A stretch of DNA of 64,000 nt, from assembly GCA_018261955.1 (NCBI GenBank), contig JAGTRK010000001.1, positions 186,001-250,000 of the forward strand, given 5' to 3'. Positions 35,279-44,492 of this stretch are shown here, piece after piece; the stretch's first letter is position 1; the number at the start of each line of letters is the position of its first letter. The notes under the pieces were generated by a model. It saw only the letters and a program-made list of their open reading frames with translations, ran no database searches and had not been told where the DNA came from. The translations under genes were made by a program, and so were the position numbers. Origin of the DNA: Burkholderiaceae bacterium (GTDB lineage: Bacteria > Pseudomonadota > Gammaproteobacteria > Burkholderiales > Burkholderiaceae).

Positions 35279-35817
35279 TGAAATATTTCCCACCTCTTAA
35301 ATTGAACTCATGCGAATACATCGCGCGCATCCTGCGCCATTGGGTGGCGTTTTCATGGCGTGTCCAACCCATGCTGAGTGCGTCTGAGCGTGAGCGGATT
35401 GCCGATTTAATTGAAGCGTCGGAAAAAAACCACACAGCAGAAATTGCCGTGGCAATTGAAGCGCGTTTGCCGTGGGCGTATCTCAAGCGCAAAGCCTGTG
35501 CGCGTGAGCGCGCATGGAATGCGTTTGGCAAAATGCAGGTTTGGGATACACCACAGAACAACGGCGTGCTCATCTACCTATTGTGGGCGGATAAACGCAT
35601 TGAAATCGTTGCCGACCGATCTCTGGCTCAGGTGGTTCCACAAAGCCAGTGGAATGCGTGGGTGCAATCCCTCAATCACCATGCAAAACAGCACACATGG
35701 GGAGACGGCTTGGTGCAGGTGATTTCTGAAATGGATGTCATCTTGTGCCAATATTTTCCGCAAACGACTCATCACACGGATGAAAATCGCTCGAGCAATC
35801 GCCCAGAAATTTTTTAA
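35278..35817 (+). CDS. short TPM-domain protein
   Basis: Second TPM-family protein; 179 residues, without signal peptide or membrane helices. Core: MLSASERERIADLIEASEKNHTAEIAVAIEARLPWAYLKRK and NNGVLIYLLWADKRIEIVADRSLAQVV. The ATG overlaps the stop of the preceding gene (TAATG) and has AGGAGGAAG upstream, so translation is coupled. The trio LemA, secreted TPM and short TPM recurs in proteobacteria. Confidence 0.88.
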   Translation: MKYFPPLKLNSCEYIARILRHWVAFSWRVQPMLSASERERIADLIEASEKNHTAEIAVAIEARLPWAYLKRKACARERAWNAFGKMQVWDTPQNNGVLIYLLWADKRIEIVADRSLAQVVPQSQWNAWVQSLNHHAKQHTWGDGLVQVISEMDVILCQYFPQTTHHTDENRSSNRPEIF

Positions 35818-35888
35818 CCTATGGCAAAAATAGGTGTGTGGTTAAGCGTGCGAGCCACTCAACACACCTCTTTTATTTAGATAAAGAC

Positions 35889-35917
35889 TTGCATTAAACT
35901 GCGAGAGCGCATATAAT
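35889..35917 (+). promoter_or_regulatory. promoter of the tRNA cluster
   Basis: TTGCAT (35889-35894), 17-bp spacer, perfect TATAAT (35912-35917), 9 bp before tRNA-Pro. Confidence 0.8.
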
Positions 35918-35926
35918 CTCACCTCT

Positions 35927-36003
<77 letters not shown>

Positions 36004-36030
36004 AATTTTGCCTTTCAGTGATTAAGTAAT

Positions 36031-36107
<77 letters not shown>

Positions 36108-36133
36108 GTTAAACTGGTTGTAATGTTTTCAAT

Positions 36134-36210
36134 GGTGGCTGTAGCTCAGTTGGTAGAGTCCAGGATTGTGATTCCTGTTGTCGTGGGTTCGAGCCCCATC
36201 AGCCACCCCA
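36134..36210 (+). tRNA. tRNA-His (anticodon GTG)
   Basis: Acceptor GTGGCTG/CAGCCAC with the extra G at -1 (36134) opposite C73, loop TTGTGAT reading GTG, encoded CCA. Confidence 0.97.
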
Positions 36211-36244
36211 CTTTAATAACCAGTAACGCCTCAGGTTAGCAAAC

Positions 36245-36279
36245 AAACCCCGTAAACATCAGTGTTCACGGGGTTTTTT
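36245..36279 (+). terminator. terminator of the tRNA cluster
   Basis: Stem CCCCGT/ACGGGG extended by AACA/TGTT, followed by TTTTTT, 35 bp after tRNA-His. Confidence 0.85.
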
Positions 36280-36290
36280 GTCGTCTATGG

Positions 36291-36461
36291 GTAACGTGTG
36301 GCAACGTGTGTTGCAAAATAAAAAGTGAGTAACTTTGTGAGTAACTTGTATAATGAAAACAAGGTTACTCACACAGGTTACTCACAATTCCCCTGAAACA
36401 CCTATGAATGCAGGGGTTTTTAAAGTGAGTAACTTCACGCTCAATTAAACAGGTTACTCAC
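36291..36461. repeat. six GTGAGTAAC repeats plus a GTAACGTGTG pair (putative integrase arm sites)
   Basis: Two adjacent 10-mers (GTAACGTGTG, GCAACGTGTG) at 36291-36310 are followed by six copies of GTGAGTAAC. Three are direct, at 36325, 36337 and 36425. Three are inverted (GTTACTCAC), at 36364, 36377 and 36453. They lie between tRNA-His and an integrase N-terminus. Short direct and inverted repeats beside a tyrosine integrase are the expected form of arm-type binding sites; that function is inferred. Confidence 0.6.
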
Positions 36462-36469
36462 AAGCGATT

Positions 36470-36572
36470 ATGAAACTCACAGACAGCATTATCAAAAACG
36501 AAAAGCCAACAGACAAGCGCACACAACTTGCAGACGGTAACGGCTTGGTTTTATACATCGTGTCCAATTCTG
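36470..36572 (+). pseudogene. tyrosine integrase, N-terminal fragment only
   Basis: The first about 34 codons (MKLTDSIIKNEKPTDKRTQLADGNGLVLYIV) match the N-terminal arm-binding (DUF4102-like) domain of P4-type integrases. Homology stops abruptly at about 36572. The frame then runs into a terminator hairpin and sucD antisense sequence to 36748. The catalytic domain is absent. It marks a former integration event next to the tRNA cluster, with the element deleted. Confidence 0.75.
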
Positions 36573-36576
36573 ACGC

Positions 36577-36634
36577 ACCCCGCAAAATACAGGGGTTTGT
36601 CAGTGGTCTGAAAGGCATCCTCGGATGCTTTTTT
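36577..36634. terminator. two hairpins at the 3' side of sucD
   Basis: ACCCC-loop-GGGGT (about 36579-36598) is followed by GCATC-CTCG-GATGC and a T6 run on the plus strand (36611-36634). The first hairpin resembles the one at 7131-7154. Together they could stop transcription from both sides. Confidence 0.6.
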
Positions 36635-36657
36635 ATATTTAAACCAGCGCGGCACCT

Positions 36658-37539
36658 TTACAACAAAACTTGCAGCAGACGAGCCATCTCAGATGGGTTT
36701 TTGGTCACAGTGATGCCACATGCATCCATAATTTCGAGTTTCTCTTGAGCCGTGCCTTTGCCACCCGAGATAATCGCGCCTGCGTGTCCCATGCGTTTGC
36801 CTGCGGGTGCGGTCACACCTGCGATAAAGCCCACAACTGGTTTTTTCATGTGCTCTTTAATCCAATATGCAGCTTCTTCTTCGTCACCACCACCAATCTC
36901 ACCAATCATTATCACCGCATCGGTGTCGGGATCGTCGTTGAACATTTTCATGACATCAATGTGTTTCAAACCATTCACAGGGTCGCCACCGATGCCGATT
37001 GCTGTCGACTGACCCAAGCCCAATTCGGTCAATTGCGCCACGGCTTCGTAGGTCAAGGTTCCTGAGCGAGACAACACACCAACTCGCCCTTTGCGATGAA
37101 TGTGCCCTGGCATGATGCCGATTTTGAGTTCATCGGGTGTGATGACACCGGGACAATTGGGGCCGAGCAATAGGGTTTTGCGATTTTCGCGACGCATGCG
37201 GTCGCGCACCTCCATCATATCGCGCACGGGGATGCCTTCGGTGATACAAATAGCCAAGTCCAAGTCGGCTTCGACCGCTTCCCAAATCGCCGCCGCCGCA
37301 CCTGCGGGTGGTACATAGATGACTGAGACGGTTGCGCCTGTCTGTGCTTTGGCATCCGCGACCGAGCCGTAAATCGGAATGCCCTCAAAATTTTCGCCCG
37401 CTTTTTTCGGATTCACACCCGCGACAAAACATTCTTTACCGTTGGCGTATTCGCGACACATGCGGGTGTGAAATTGACCTGTTTTGCCCGTCATGCCTTG
37501 GGTGATGACGCGGGTATTTTTGTTGATTAAGATACTCAT
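36658..37539 (-). CDS. sucD: succinyl-CoA synthetase, alpha subunit
   Basis: TCA-cycle enzyme subunit that binds CoA and carries the phosphohistidine; 293 residues. N-terminal [24 protein letters not shown] is the CoA-binding domain. The active His252 lies in [18 protein letters not shown], and GPNCPGVI is conserved. AGAGG precedes the ATG, 36 bp after the end of the upstream sucC-ompA fusion. Its partner is the SucC part of that fusion. Confidence 0.97.
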   Translation of the reverse strand: MSILINKNTRVITQGMTGKTGQFHTRMCREYANGKECFVAGVNPKKAGENFEGIPIYGSVADAKAQTGATVSVIYVPPAGAAAAIWEAVEADLDLAICITEGIPVRDMMEVRDRMRRENRKTLLLGPNCPGVITPDELKIGIMPGHIHRKGRVGVLSRSGTLTYEAVAQLTELGLGQSTAIGIGGDPVNGLKHIDVMKMFNDDPDTDAVIMIGEIGGGDEEEAAYWIKEHMKKPVVGFIAGVTAPAGKRMGHAGAIISGGKGTAQEKLEIMDACGITVTKNPSEMARLLQVLL

Positions 37540-37575
37540 GGTAAACCTCTATATTCAAATGATTGGTCGTTGCGG

Positions 37576-40035
37576 TTATTTCGCGGGCATGAATTCAACG
37601 CGCCGATTGCGCGCACGCCCATCCGCCGTGGCATTGTCAGCAATCGCTGCGTCTGAGCCGTAGCCTTTGGCACTCAAGCTACCTGCCGCCACACCTTGTT
37701 TGAGCAAATACGCCACGACCGCTTTGGCACGGGCATTGGACAGAGCAAGGTTCGCCGCTGGGTCGCCCGTGTTATCGCTGTGACCTGAGATTTCACCTTT
37801 GGCATTTGATTTCTTCAGACCTGTGGCAAACGCATCTAAGCCTGCTTTCGCACTGGCTGGAATCACGGCTGAACCTGCAGCAAATTCAACTTTGAGTAGT
37901 TGCGCGCCCGTCGATGCCGTTGCGCCCTTGACCATGAGTTTATCGTCAATACCCACGCCCGCGCTGAGTGTTGCCAATGCGGCTTTGGCTTTAGAGAGTA
38001 AATCGTCTTTGCTGGTTTGGTCGGCCACTTCGCCACTCAATACCCATTTGCCGTCTTTGAGTTCAATGTTTGCGCCTTTGGTTTTGAACAATGCGGCCAA
38101 ATCCGCAGGGATGTTTGCAGCGACCGTAGGTGCAGTTACTGGCGGGGTTTGCACAGTGGCAACGTTGGTGTCTGGCTGTTTCGGTGCTTCCACCGTACCC
38201 CCTGTACAAGATTTGAACAACCACAGTGCCAACAACGCCAACGCTGCCAACCACCACCAACGTTTGACAAATCCCAACAATCCACCGTCGCTTTTTCCTG
38301 CGTCCTCACCCGCAGTGCCCAGTGTTGCCGCGCCGACTGCACCTGCGCCTGTCATTGCACCGACCACTGCTTTGCCGACATCGCCAACACTTTCAACCGC
38401 ATTATCTGCCAGACGTACCGCACCATCTGCTTGCTCACTCAACATATCATCTCTTAGCCGAATCGCATCGCCTGCCAAATGTACCGCATCGTCTGCCAAA
38501 TGCACTGCGCCACCTGCGAGGTCTTTGACCACATCCACCGTGCCTTCAAGAATGTCGCCCATCACGCTCACCGCATCACCTGCTGCATCTCCCACCGCAT
38601 GGATGGTATCTCCAGCCAAACCAATCGCATCGCCCGCAACATTTTTAACCGTTCCGATTGCGCCTTCAGCGGCATCATTGACTGCATGTTTGGCATCTTG
38701 TGCCAAATCAATTACATCACCCATGACATCTTTCACAGTATCCACGATGCCTTCAGCCATATCGCCAACCTTATCGCCCACAGTGGCGGCGACACCTGCC
38801 ACACCAGCCACTGCGCCAGCAACCAATCCTGTTTTATCAAAATGGCTTAAACCATCACCCGTTGGAATCGGTTTGCCGTCCGCCGCTGCAACCACACGCT
38901 CTGCTGCCTGCGCCATGGTATTCGCGGTGATGATGGGTAAGCCCGATTCGGCAAGCATTTTTTTGCCCAAATCTTCGTTCGTGCCTTTCATGCGCACGAC
39001 CAATGGCACTTGCAAATGCACTTGCTTGGCGGCTGAAATCACCCCTTCGGCAATCACATCGCATTTCATGATGCCACCAAAAATATTCACTAAAATTGCT
39101 TTGAGGTTGGGATTTTGGAGCATGATTTTGAACGCTTCGGTGACCTTTTCAGTGCTTGCGCCGCCACCGACATCGAGGAAGTTTGCAGGCTCACCGCCGT
39201 AGAGTTTAATCGTGTCCATCGTCGCCATTGCCAAACCCGCGCCATTGACCAGACAACCAATATTGCCATCCAATGAGATGTACGCCAAATCGTGTTTGGA
39301 TGCTTCGATTTCGGCAGGATCCTCTTCGTCCAAATCGCGCATTTCAACAATCTCAGGGTGGCGGTACAAGGCGTTCGAGTCAAAATTCATTTTCGCATCC
39401 AATGCGACTACACGACCATCACCCGTGGTAATCAATGGATTGATTTCCGCCAAATCTGCATCGGTTTCGACAAAGGCTTGGTACAATTTTTGGATGGTCG
39501 CGCGTGCTTGTTGAACACACTGTGCAGGCATACCCATGCGCGTTGCCAATTCATCGCCCTCTGCGTCAGTTACACCCGTGACTGGATTGACAAACAGTTT
39601 ATGAATCAATTCAGGCGTGTGCTCGGCGACTTCTTCGATATTCATCCCGCCTTCACTCGATGCCATCACGCAGACTTTTTGTGTGGCGCGGTCAATCACC
39701 ATACCAAGATAGTATTCTTTTTGAATGTCGGCGCCCTCTTCGATGAGCAAACGACGAACTTTCTGACCCGCAGGACCTGTCTGATGGGTCACCAATTGCA
39801 TACCGAGGATTTGCTCGGCGTATTGTTTGACTTCATCCATGGATTTAGCGACTTTAACGCCGCCGCCTTTGCCGCGACCACCTGCGTGAATTTGCGCTTT
39901 GACCACCCACACCGAACCGCCCAATGCTTGCGCGGCTTTGATGGCATCGTCCACCGAAAACGCTGGAATGGCGCGCGGTACAGGGACACCGTATTTTTTA
40001 AAAATTTCTTTGCCTTGGTACTCATGAATCTTCAT
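37576..40035 (-). CDS. sucC: succinyl-CoA synthetase beta subunit fused to a membrane-anchored OmpA-like module
   Basis: One uninterrupted 819-residue frame. Residues 1-388 are a complete SucC ([60 protein letters not shown]), ending VVAAADGK exactly where normal SucC stops. Residues 400-575 are Ala/Gly/Asp/Val-rich helical repeats. One membrane helix ([18 protein letters not shown], 593-610) and a Pro/Thr-rich spacer follow. A BON-like segment spans about 642-702, and an OmpA-type peptidoglycan-binding domain about 712-817 ([20 protein letters not shown]). The start is ATG at 40035 behind AGAGG. As read, the enzyme part faces the cytoplasm and the OmpA part the periplasm. The enzymatic assignment is certain; the tether is inferred. 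Confidence 0.93.
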   Translation of the reverse strand: MKIHEYQGKEIFKKYGVPVPRAIPAFSVDDAIKAAQALGGSVWVVKAQIHAGGRGKGGGVKVAKSMDEVKQYAEQILGMQLVTHQTGPAGQKVRRLLIEEGADIQKEYYLGMVIDRATQKVCVMASSEGGMNIEEVAEHTPELIHKLFVNPVTGVTDAEGDELATRMGMPAQCVQQARATIQKLYQAFVETDADLAEINPLITTGDGRVVALDAKMNFDSNALYRHPEIVEMRDLDEEDPAEIEASKHDLAYISLDGNIGCLVNGAGLAMATMDTIKLYGGEPANFLDVGGGASTEKVTEAFKIMLQNPNLKAILVNIFGGIMKCDVIAEGVISAAKQVHLQVPLVVRMKGTNEDLGKKMLAESGLPIITANTMAQAAERVVAAADGKPIPTGDGLSHFDKTGLVAGAVAGVAGVAATVGDKVGDMAEGIVDTVKDVMGDVIDLAQDAKHAVNDAAEGAIGTVKNVAGDAIGLAGDTIHAVGDAAGDAVSVMGDILEGTVDVVKDLAGGAVHLADDAVHLAGDAIRLRDDMLSEQADGAVRLADNAVESVGDVGKAVVGAMTGAGAVGAATLGTAGEDAGKSDGGLLGFVKRWWWLAALALLALWLFKSCTGGTVEAPKQPDTNVATVQTPPVTAPTVAANIPADLAALFKTKGANIELKDGKWVLSGEVADQTSKDDLLSKAKAALATLSAGVGIDDKLMVKGATASTGAQLLKVEFAAGSAVIPASAKAGLDAFATGLKKSNAKGEISGHSDNTGDPAANLALSNARAKAVVAYLLKQGVAAGSLSAKGYGSDAAIADNATADGRARNRRVEFMPAK

Positions 40036-40469
40036 AGGATTGCCTCTTTGAGTTGTTGTCCAAATAACCTTGTGTGGAATGCCCGTACAAGCGGGCAGAT
40101 TTAAGGAAACATGGAATAACTCATGCCAATTGCGCTGGTTGTTTGCGGTATGCCTCACTCGGGTTCAGGTGCGGTGAATGGTCATTCCCTTCGCAAGCTT
40201 TGCAACGAAGCGCATTGTGCCGCAAACATCCAGACCGGGGTTCGGATAAAAATAGCCCTGCACTTTGTCAGAATAAGTGGACTGTCGTAGAATGACTACG
40301 ACCCACTTATTTTTCGCGTTTAGAACTGTTTTTACCTCGAACGCAGACTGGATTGAGTTGCTCTCTGTTTCCTTAATTATTCTACATGATTGCGACCATG
40401 CTATCTGTGAAATCTGTGCCGCGTGTACACTCGAGATGACCCATGATGGTCAGAACCTTTGATCGATAT
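40036..40469. other. intergenic region upstream of sucC-sucD
   Basis: About 430 bp with no credible gene; it should carry the sucCD promoter on the minus strand, which I could not pinpoint. A strong inverted repeat lies at 40273-40310: ATAAGTGG/CCACTTAT enclosing GTCGTAG/CTACGAC. On the plus strand it is followed by TTTTT. Confidence 0.5.
40273..40315. repeat. long inverted repeat upstream of sucC
   Basis: Stem of 8 plus 7 bp with a 3-nt bulge (ACT) and a 5-nt loop; T run on the plus-strand side. It could be a plus-strand terminator, a regulator site or an element remnant. Confidence 0.55.
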
Positions 40470-41108
40470 TTATGACTGTGCAGGGTTTTTATACCAACGG
40501 GGGTAATACAGTCTAACAGCTTCTGCACCTTCAGCCAGCGCGTGGCATTGATTGATTTGAAAAGGCCGACCTGCGTTTTCGTCACCGACGGCTTTGCGAT
40601 GGCGAATTGCCAACTCCACACCCACGCCTTGAATCACCACGGTCGGCAAACTGTTGGCCAATTCGGTGATGTGGGTGCAGCCATTCTCTTCTGAGAAAAG
40701 GTCGCGCATCGCCGTGCGAAAGCCGTGCATGATGTTCAAGCCAATCATTTTTTTATAATCAGGTGTGATTTGTTGACATTGTTCTAAATACGGTGCAGCA
40801 CGGGTCTCAGTATGCACATCCACAATATTCAGTGAATTGTCCACGGTGACACGTAGAATCATATTGTGCAATGCCTCAGCAGTTTCACGCTCACAACTGG
40901 CGAGGGTAAATGGATAGGTTTTGCGATCTTGCATCTGTGCTTCGATGTCCCAAAGTCCATCCTCGCGCTCATAGACTTCGTAGCAAAAGGTGCGCCGATG
41001 TTTGAGTGTGCGGGCAACGGCAGGCGTTGTCATGGCCTCAATTTGCGTCTGAGTGACATCTTCAGCAGCACGCGCGAGGGCAGTGGTCAAATGGGGTTCG
41101 GTTTTCAT
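40470..41108 (-). CDS. DUF2889 domain protein
   Basis: Soluble protein of 212 residues that I assign to DUF2889. The conserved core is RTFCYEVYEREDGLWDIEAQMQDRKTYPF followed by HNMILRVTVDNSLNIVDVHTETRAAPYLEQCQ and GLNIMHGFRTAMRDLFSEENGCTHITEL, containing a Cys and a His that are typical of the family. Function is unknown. I chose ATG at 41108 behind AAGGTG; an earlier in-frame ATG at 41141 lacks a ribosome site. It is transcribed towards sucC but separated by 430 bp. Confidence 0.82.
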   Translation of the reverse strand: MKTEPHLTTALARAAEDVTQTQIEAMTTPAVARTLKHRRTFCYEVYEREDGLWDIEAQMQDRKTYPFTLASCERETAEALHNMILRVTVDNSLNIVDVHTETRAAPYLEQCQQITPDYKKMIGLNIMHGFRTAMRDLFSEENGCTHITELANSLPTVVIQGVGVELAIRHRKAVGDENAGRPFQINQCHALAEGAEAVRLYYPRWYKNPAQS

Positions 41109-41317
41109 GGGACACCTTATTGGGTTGAAATCGATGTGCATCGCTGGTTAAAACAGCACATTCGTTCTATTTTATTCGATTTTAAGACGATTACAAGATT
41201 TTTTCTTTTAATTGCAGAATTTTCAAAACGATTTAGCCGCGCTTATACTGAACTAAATGCACGAGGGGTATGTGAATCGGCTACAATACACCTTTCCCAC
41301 TGCGGCAATAACTCTGT

Positions 41318-42838
41318 ATGACCACCGTAAGCACTCACTCACCTACCAGCGACATCACTGATTTTTCGCAATTTGCCTTGGATGCAAAAATTCAACGCGC
41401 GATTGCCGACGCAGGTTACACCACGCCCACACCGATTCAAGCGCAAGCCATTCCTGTGGTTTTGGCAGGTCAAGACGTAATGGGTTCAGCGCAAACAGGA
41501 ACGGGAAAAACCGCCAGTTTCGTGCTGCCGATTTTACAAAACATTCTCCCCTTGGCATCGAGTAGCACCTCGCCTGCGCGTCATCCCGTGCGCGCTTTGG
41601 TGCTCGCACCGACACGCGAACTCGCGGTGCAGGTTGCGGACAATGCCGCGCTGTATGCCAAGCACACGCCCATTCGCACCGCAGTGGTGTTCGGCGGCAT
41701 GGACATGAAGGTGCAAACCCCCATCGTGCGCGCAGGGGTGGAATTGCTGATTGCCACGCCAGGGCGATTGCTTGACCATATTGAGCAGGGCAATGTGAAT
41801 TTAAATCAGGTGCAGTACTTGGTGCTTGACGAAGCCGACCGTATGTTGGACATGGGTTTTTTACCTGACTTGCAACGGATTTTGAATTTATTGCCCAAGC
41901 AACGTCAGACCTTGTTGTTCTCTGCGACCTTCTCGCCCGAAATTCGCAAACTCGCCGAGTCATATCAAAAAAATCCGAAAATCATCGAAACCGCACAACG
42001 CAATGCGACCGCCACCAATGTCACGCAAGAGATGTTCGCGGTCAAAGACAAAAACCACAAGCGCAGCGCACTGGTGCAATTGCTCAAGCAAGAAACCATT
42101 GACCAAGCCATGATTTTCGTCAATACCAAAATCGAAGCGCGCGACTTGGCACGGTTTTTGCAGCGCGCGAAAATCAATGCACGTGCCTTGCACGGCGATC
42201 AAACCCAAGCTGAACGCTTGGCAACACTGGACGAATTCAAAAGTGGCGCAGTGGCAATACTCGTTGCCACTGACGTGGCAGCGCGCGGTTTAGACATTGC
42301 ACAGATGCCTTGCGTGGTCAATTTTGATTTACCCTACAGTGCCGAGGACTATGTCCACCGCATTGGCCGCACGGGGCGTGCAGGCGCGAATGGGCGTGCC
42401 TTGTCCTTGGTCACCTCTTTGGATGACAAACTGCTCGCGGCAATCGCCAAACTCGTGCGCATGGAGTTTGAACTCAAAACCATCCGTGCAGAAGAAGAGC
42501 GTCCAGCACGCACCGAACGTCCAAACCGAGAGGTAAAGGATGCGCGCGAACCACGTGCACCCTTTAACCCAGACCGCGCCAATACCGAAGCGCGTATCCG
42601 TCACATCGAGCGCAGTGCGCCACACCGCCGCAGCGCGTGGGATGAAGAAGAATTGAATTACCTGCGCCGCAAAATGGCAGTGTCCGATGATCCATTTTTC
42701 TCCAAACCATATGAAGCCAACCCCGATGCGCACAGCCCAAAAATGGACTTGGCGCACACCCATTTATCCTCGACCATGCCACAACCCAAAACCAAAAAAC
42801 CCGTTGCCGCGCTGTTTGCAATGGGTAAGAAAAAATAA
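41318..42838 (+). CDS. DEAD-box RNA helicase (RhlE-like)
   Basis: ATP-dependent RNA helicase; 506 residues. Motifs in order: Q motif PTPIQAQAIP, motif I AQTGTGKT (58-65), PTRELAVQ, DEAD, SAT, and motif VI HRIGRTGRAG. A basic, Arg/Glu-rich C-terminal tail of about 120 residues lacks a recognisable fold, as in RhlE-type proteins. Likely roles are ribosome assembly or RNA decay in the cold; rhlE is the best guess among DEAD-box genes, but the paralogue is uncertain. Confidence 0.92.
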   Translation: MTTVSTHSPTSDITDFSQFALDAKIQRAIADAGYTTPTPIQAQAIPVVLAGQDVMGSAQTGTGKTASFVLPILQNILPLASSSTSPARHPVRALVLAPTRELAVQVADNAALYAKHTPIRTAVVFGGMDMKVQTPIVRAGVELLIATPGRLLDHIEQGNVNLNQVQYLVLDEADRMLDMGFLPDLQRILNLLPKQRQTLLFSATFSPEIRKLAESYQKNPKIIETAQRNATATNVTQEMFAVKDKNHKRSALVQLLKQETIDQAMIFVNTKIEARDLARFLQRAKINARALHGDQTQAERLATLDEFKSGAVAILVATDVAARGLDIAQMPCVVNFDLPYSAEDYVHRIGRTGRAGANGRALSLVTSLDDKLLAAIAKLVRMEFELKTIRAEEERPARTERPNREVKDAREPRAPFNPDRANTEARIRHIERSAPHRRSAWDEEELNYLRRKMAVSDDPFFSKPYEANPDAHSPKMDLAHTHLSSTMPQPKTKKPVAALFAMGKKK

Positions 42839-42964
42839 CCCATTCATCATGAATTAATATTGGCGCAGCACTGCATCGATGGTTATGATGCACGCAATTA
42901 AAAATCAAACGACACAAAAATATCCTATACTGAGATTGTTCACACAAGCATACAAAGGAATACT

Positions 42965-44386
42965 ATGAGAGACACAAAAATCGTTGCGACATTGGGTCCT
43001 GCTTCAACCTCCGAGGACGTATTGCGTGAAATGATACGCGCAGGCGTGAATGTGGTGCGGATTAACTTCTCACACGGCAGTGCGCAAGAGCACATCGACC
43101 GCGTTCAAATGGTGCGCCGTATTTCCGAAGAAGAGGGTCAACACGTCGGCGTATTGGCTGATTTACAAGGTCCAAAAATCCGCATCTCAAAATTTGCCAA
43201 CCAACACATCATGCTCGCCAACGGCGTGACCTTTACCTTTGACATCCACGCAGATGTCTTGGGCGATGAATTCCGTGTCGGTTTGGACTTTCCTGACCTG
43301 ATTAAAGATGTTGTGAAGGACGATATTTTATTGCTCGACGATGGCAAAATCCGTATGCGCGTGCTGTCGGTCAGCGAAGACAAACTTGAATGCGTGGTCG
43401 AGCAAGGCGGCAAATTGTCGGATCGCAAAGGCATCAACAAACTCGGTGGTGGGCTCTCAGCCGCCGCATTGACCGCCAAAGACATGGCAGACATCATCAC
43501 TGCTGCTGAGTTTGAAGCCGATTTTCTCGCTGTGTCCTTCCCGAAATCCAAAGCCGATATGTATATGGCGCGCGAGTTGATGCGCAATGCGGGTGGTGAC
43601 GCGCTTTTGATTGCCAAAATCGAGCGCGCTGAAGCCATCCCCAACCTTATCGAGATTCTCGAAGCTTCGGATGGTTTGATGGTGGCGCGTGGTGATTTGG
43701 CGGTGGAAGTCGGCGATGCGAAAGTGCCTGCTTTGCAAAAAATGATGATACGCAAAGCACGTGAAATGAATAAACTGTCCATCACCGCCACGCAAATGAT
43801 GGAATCCATGATTACCAACTACGTGCCGACCCGCGCCGAAGTCTCGGACGTAGCCAACGCGGTGTTGGACGGTACGGATGCGGTGATGCTCTCTGCCGAA
43901 ACCGCCGCAGGGCAATTCCCCGTGGCAACCGTGCGCACCATGGCACATATTTGCGATGAAGCAGAATTTTCAGCCTTGGTGAATTTAGACCGCGATTTGC
44001 GCGATTATGTGTTTAGCCGTGTGGATGAATCCATTGCCATCTCGGCAATTTTTGCCGCCCATCACTTGAAAGCCAAAGCGATTGCGGTGATGACCGAATC
44101 GGGCTCAACCCCGCTGTGGATGACGCGCTACAACACCAATGTGCCAATTTATGCGTTCAGCAAGAACATCCGTACCTTGCGTCGACTGAGCCTATACCGT
44201 GAAGTCACAGTCATGCAACAATTGGAGACCGACATGCCGCCGTATGAAGTGGCGGAGAAAGTGTCGTCCATTCTCACCCGTAAGGGTTTGGTGGTCAAAG
44301 GCGATACCATCGTCATCACCCGTGGTTCAACCATGGGTAAATCAGGCACCTCGGATACGATGCAAATTCGCAAAATTGGGGGGTAA
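42965..44386 (+). CDS. pyk: pyruvate kinase
   Basis: Last step of glycolysis, phosphoenolpyruvate plus ADP to pyruvate plus ATP; 473 residues. N-terminal TKIVATLGPASTSEDVLREMIRAGVNVVRINFSHG and the signature LLIAKIERAEAIPNL are intact. MVARGDLAVEVG, ITATQMMESMI and a C-terminal effector domain follow. Whether it is the PykA- or PykF-type cannot be told with confidence. It appears to be transcribed alone. Confidence 0.96.
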   Translation: MRDTKIVATLGPASTSEDVLREMIRAGVNVVRINFSHGSAQEHIDRVQMVRRISEEEGQHVGVLADLQGPKIRISKFANQHIMLANGVTFTFDIHADVLGDEFRVGLDFPDLIKDVVKDDILLLDDGKIRMRVLSVSEDKLECVVEQGGKLSDRKGINKLGGGLSAAALTAKDMADIITAAEFEADFLAVSFPKSKADMYMARELMRNAGGDALLIAKIERAEAIPNLIEILEASDGLMVARGDLAVEVGDAKVPALQKMMIRKAREMNKLSITATQMMESMITNYVPTRAEVSDVANAVLDGTDAVMLSAETAAGQFPVATVRTMAHICDEAEFSALVNLDRDLRDYVFSRVDESIAISAIFAAHHLKAKAIAVMTESGSTPLWMTRYNTNVPIYAFSKNIRTLRRLSLYREVTVMQQLETDMPPYEVAEKVSSILTRKGLVVKGDTIVITRGSTMGKSGTSDTMQIRKIGG

Positions 44387-44421
44387 AAAAAGTGGTGGAA
44401 TGATGCACCCCTCAGTCTACT

Positions 44422-44453
44422 GACAGACCTCTGTAAAAATACAGAAGTCTGTC
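44422..44453. terminator. hairpin between convergent pyk and the DUF937-OmpA gene
   Basis: Stem GACAGAC/GTCTGTC plus TCTGT/ACAGA around an AAAAAT loop, no T run. The loop sequence (TGTATTTTTACA on the minus strand) recalls the hairpins near 7140 and 36585. Confidence 0.5.
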
Positions 44454-44492
44454 AAGACAGGAGCACAAATCCATTAAAACACTGTCAGCAAC

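Noticed and set aside
36634-36748. Continuation of the integrase frame to 36748
   Set aside because: After about codon 34 the frame passes through a terminator hairpin and then antisense of sucD; integrase similarity ends well before.
38461-38530. 21-bp tandem units as a mobile or CRISPR-like repeat
   Set aside because: They encode in-frame 7-residue helical units of the SucC fusion linker, so they are protein repeats.
37799-39202. 467-codon plus-strand open frame opposite the sucC fusion
   Set aside because: Ala/Pro/Ser-rich low-complexity product with no domain. It is the antisense shadow of the Ala/Gly/Asp repeats of the SucC-OmpA protein, whose own strand shows clear domains and ribosome site.
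39292-40104. 270-codon plus-strand frame opposite the SucC catalytic part
   Set aside because: No homology or ribosome site; fully explained as a shadow of conserved SucC codons.
40277-40462. 61-codon frame upstream of sucC
   Set aside because: Lies in the long hairpin, has no ribosome site and no recognisable protein features.
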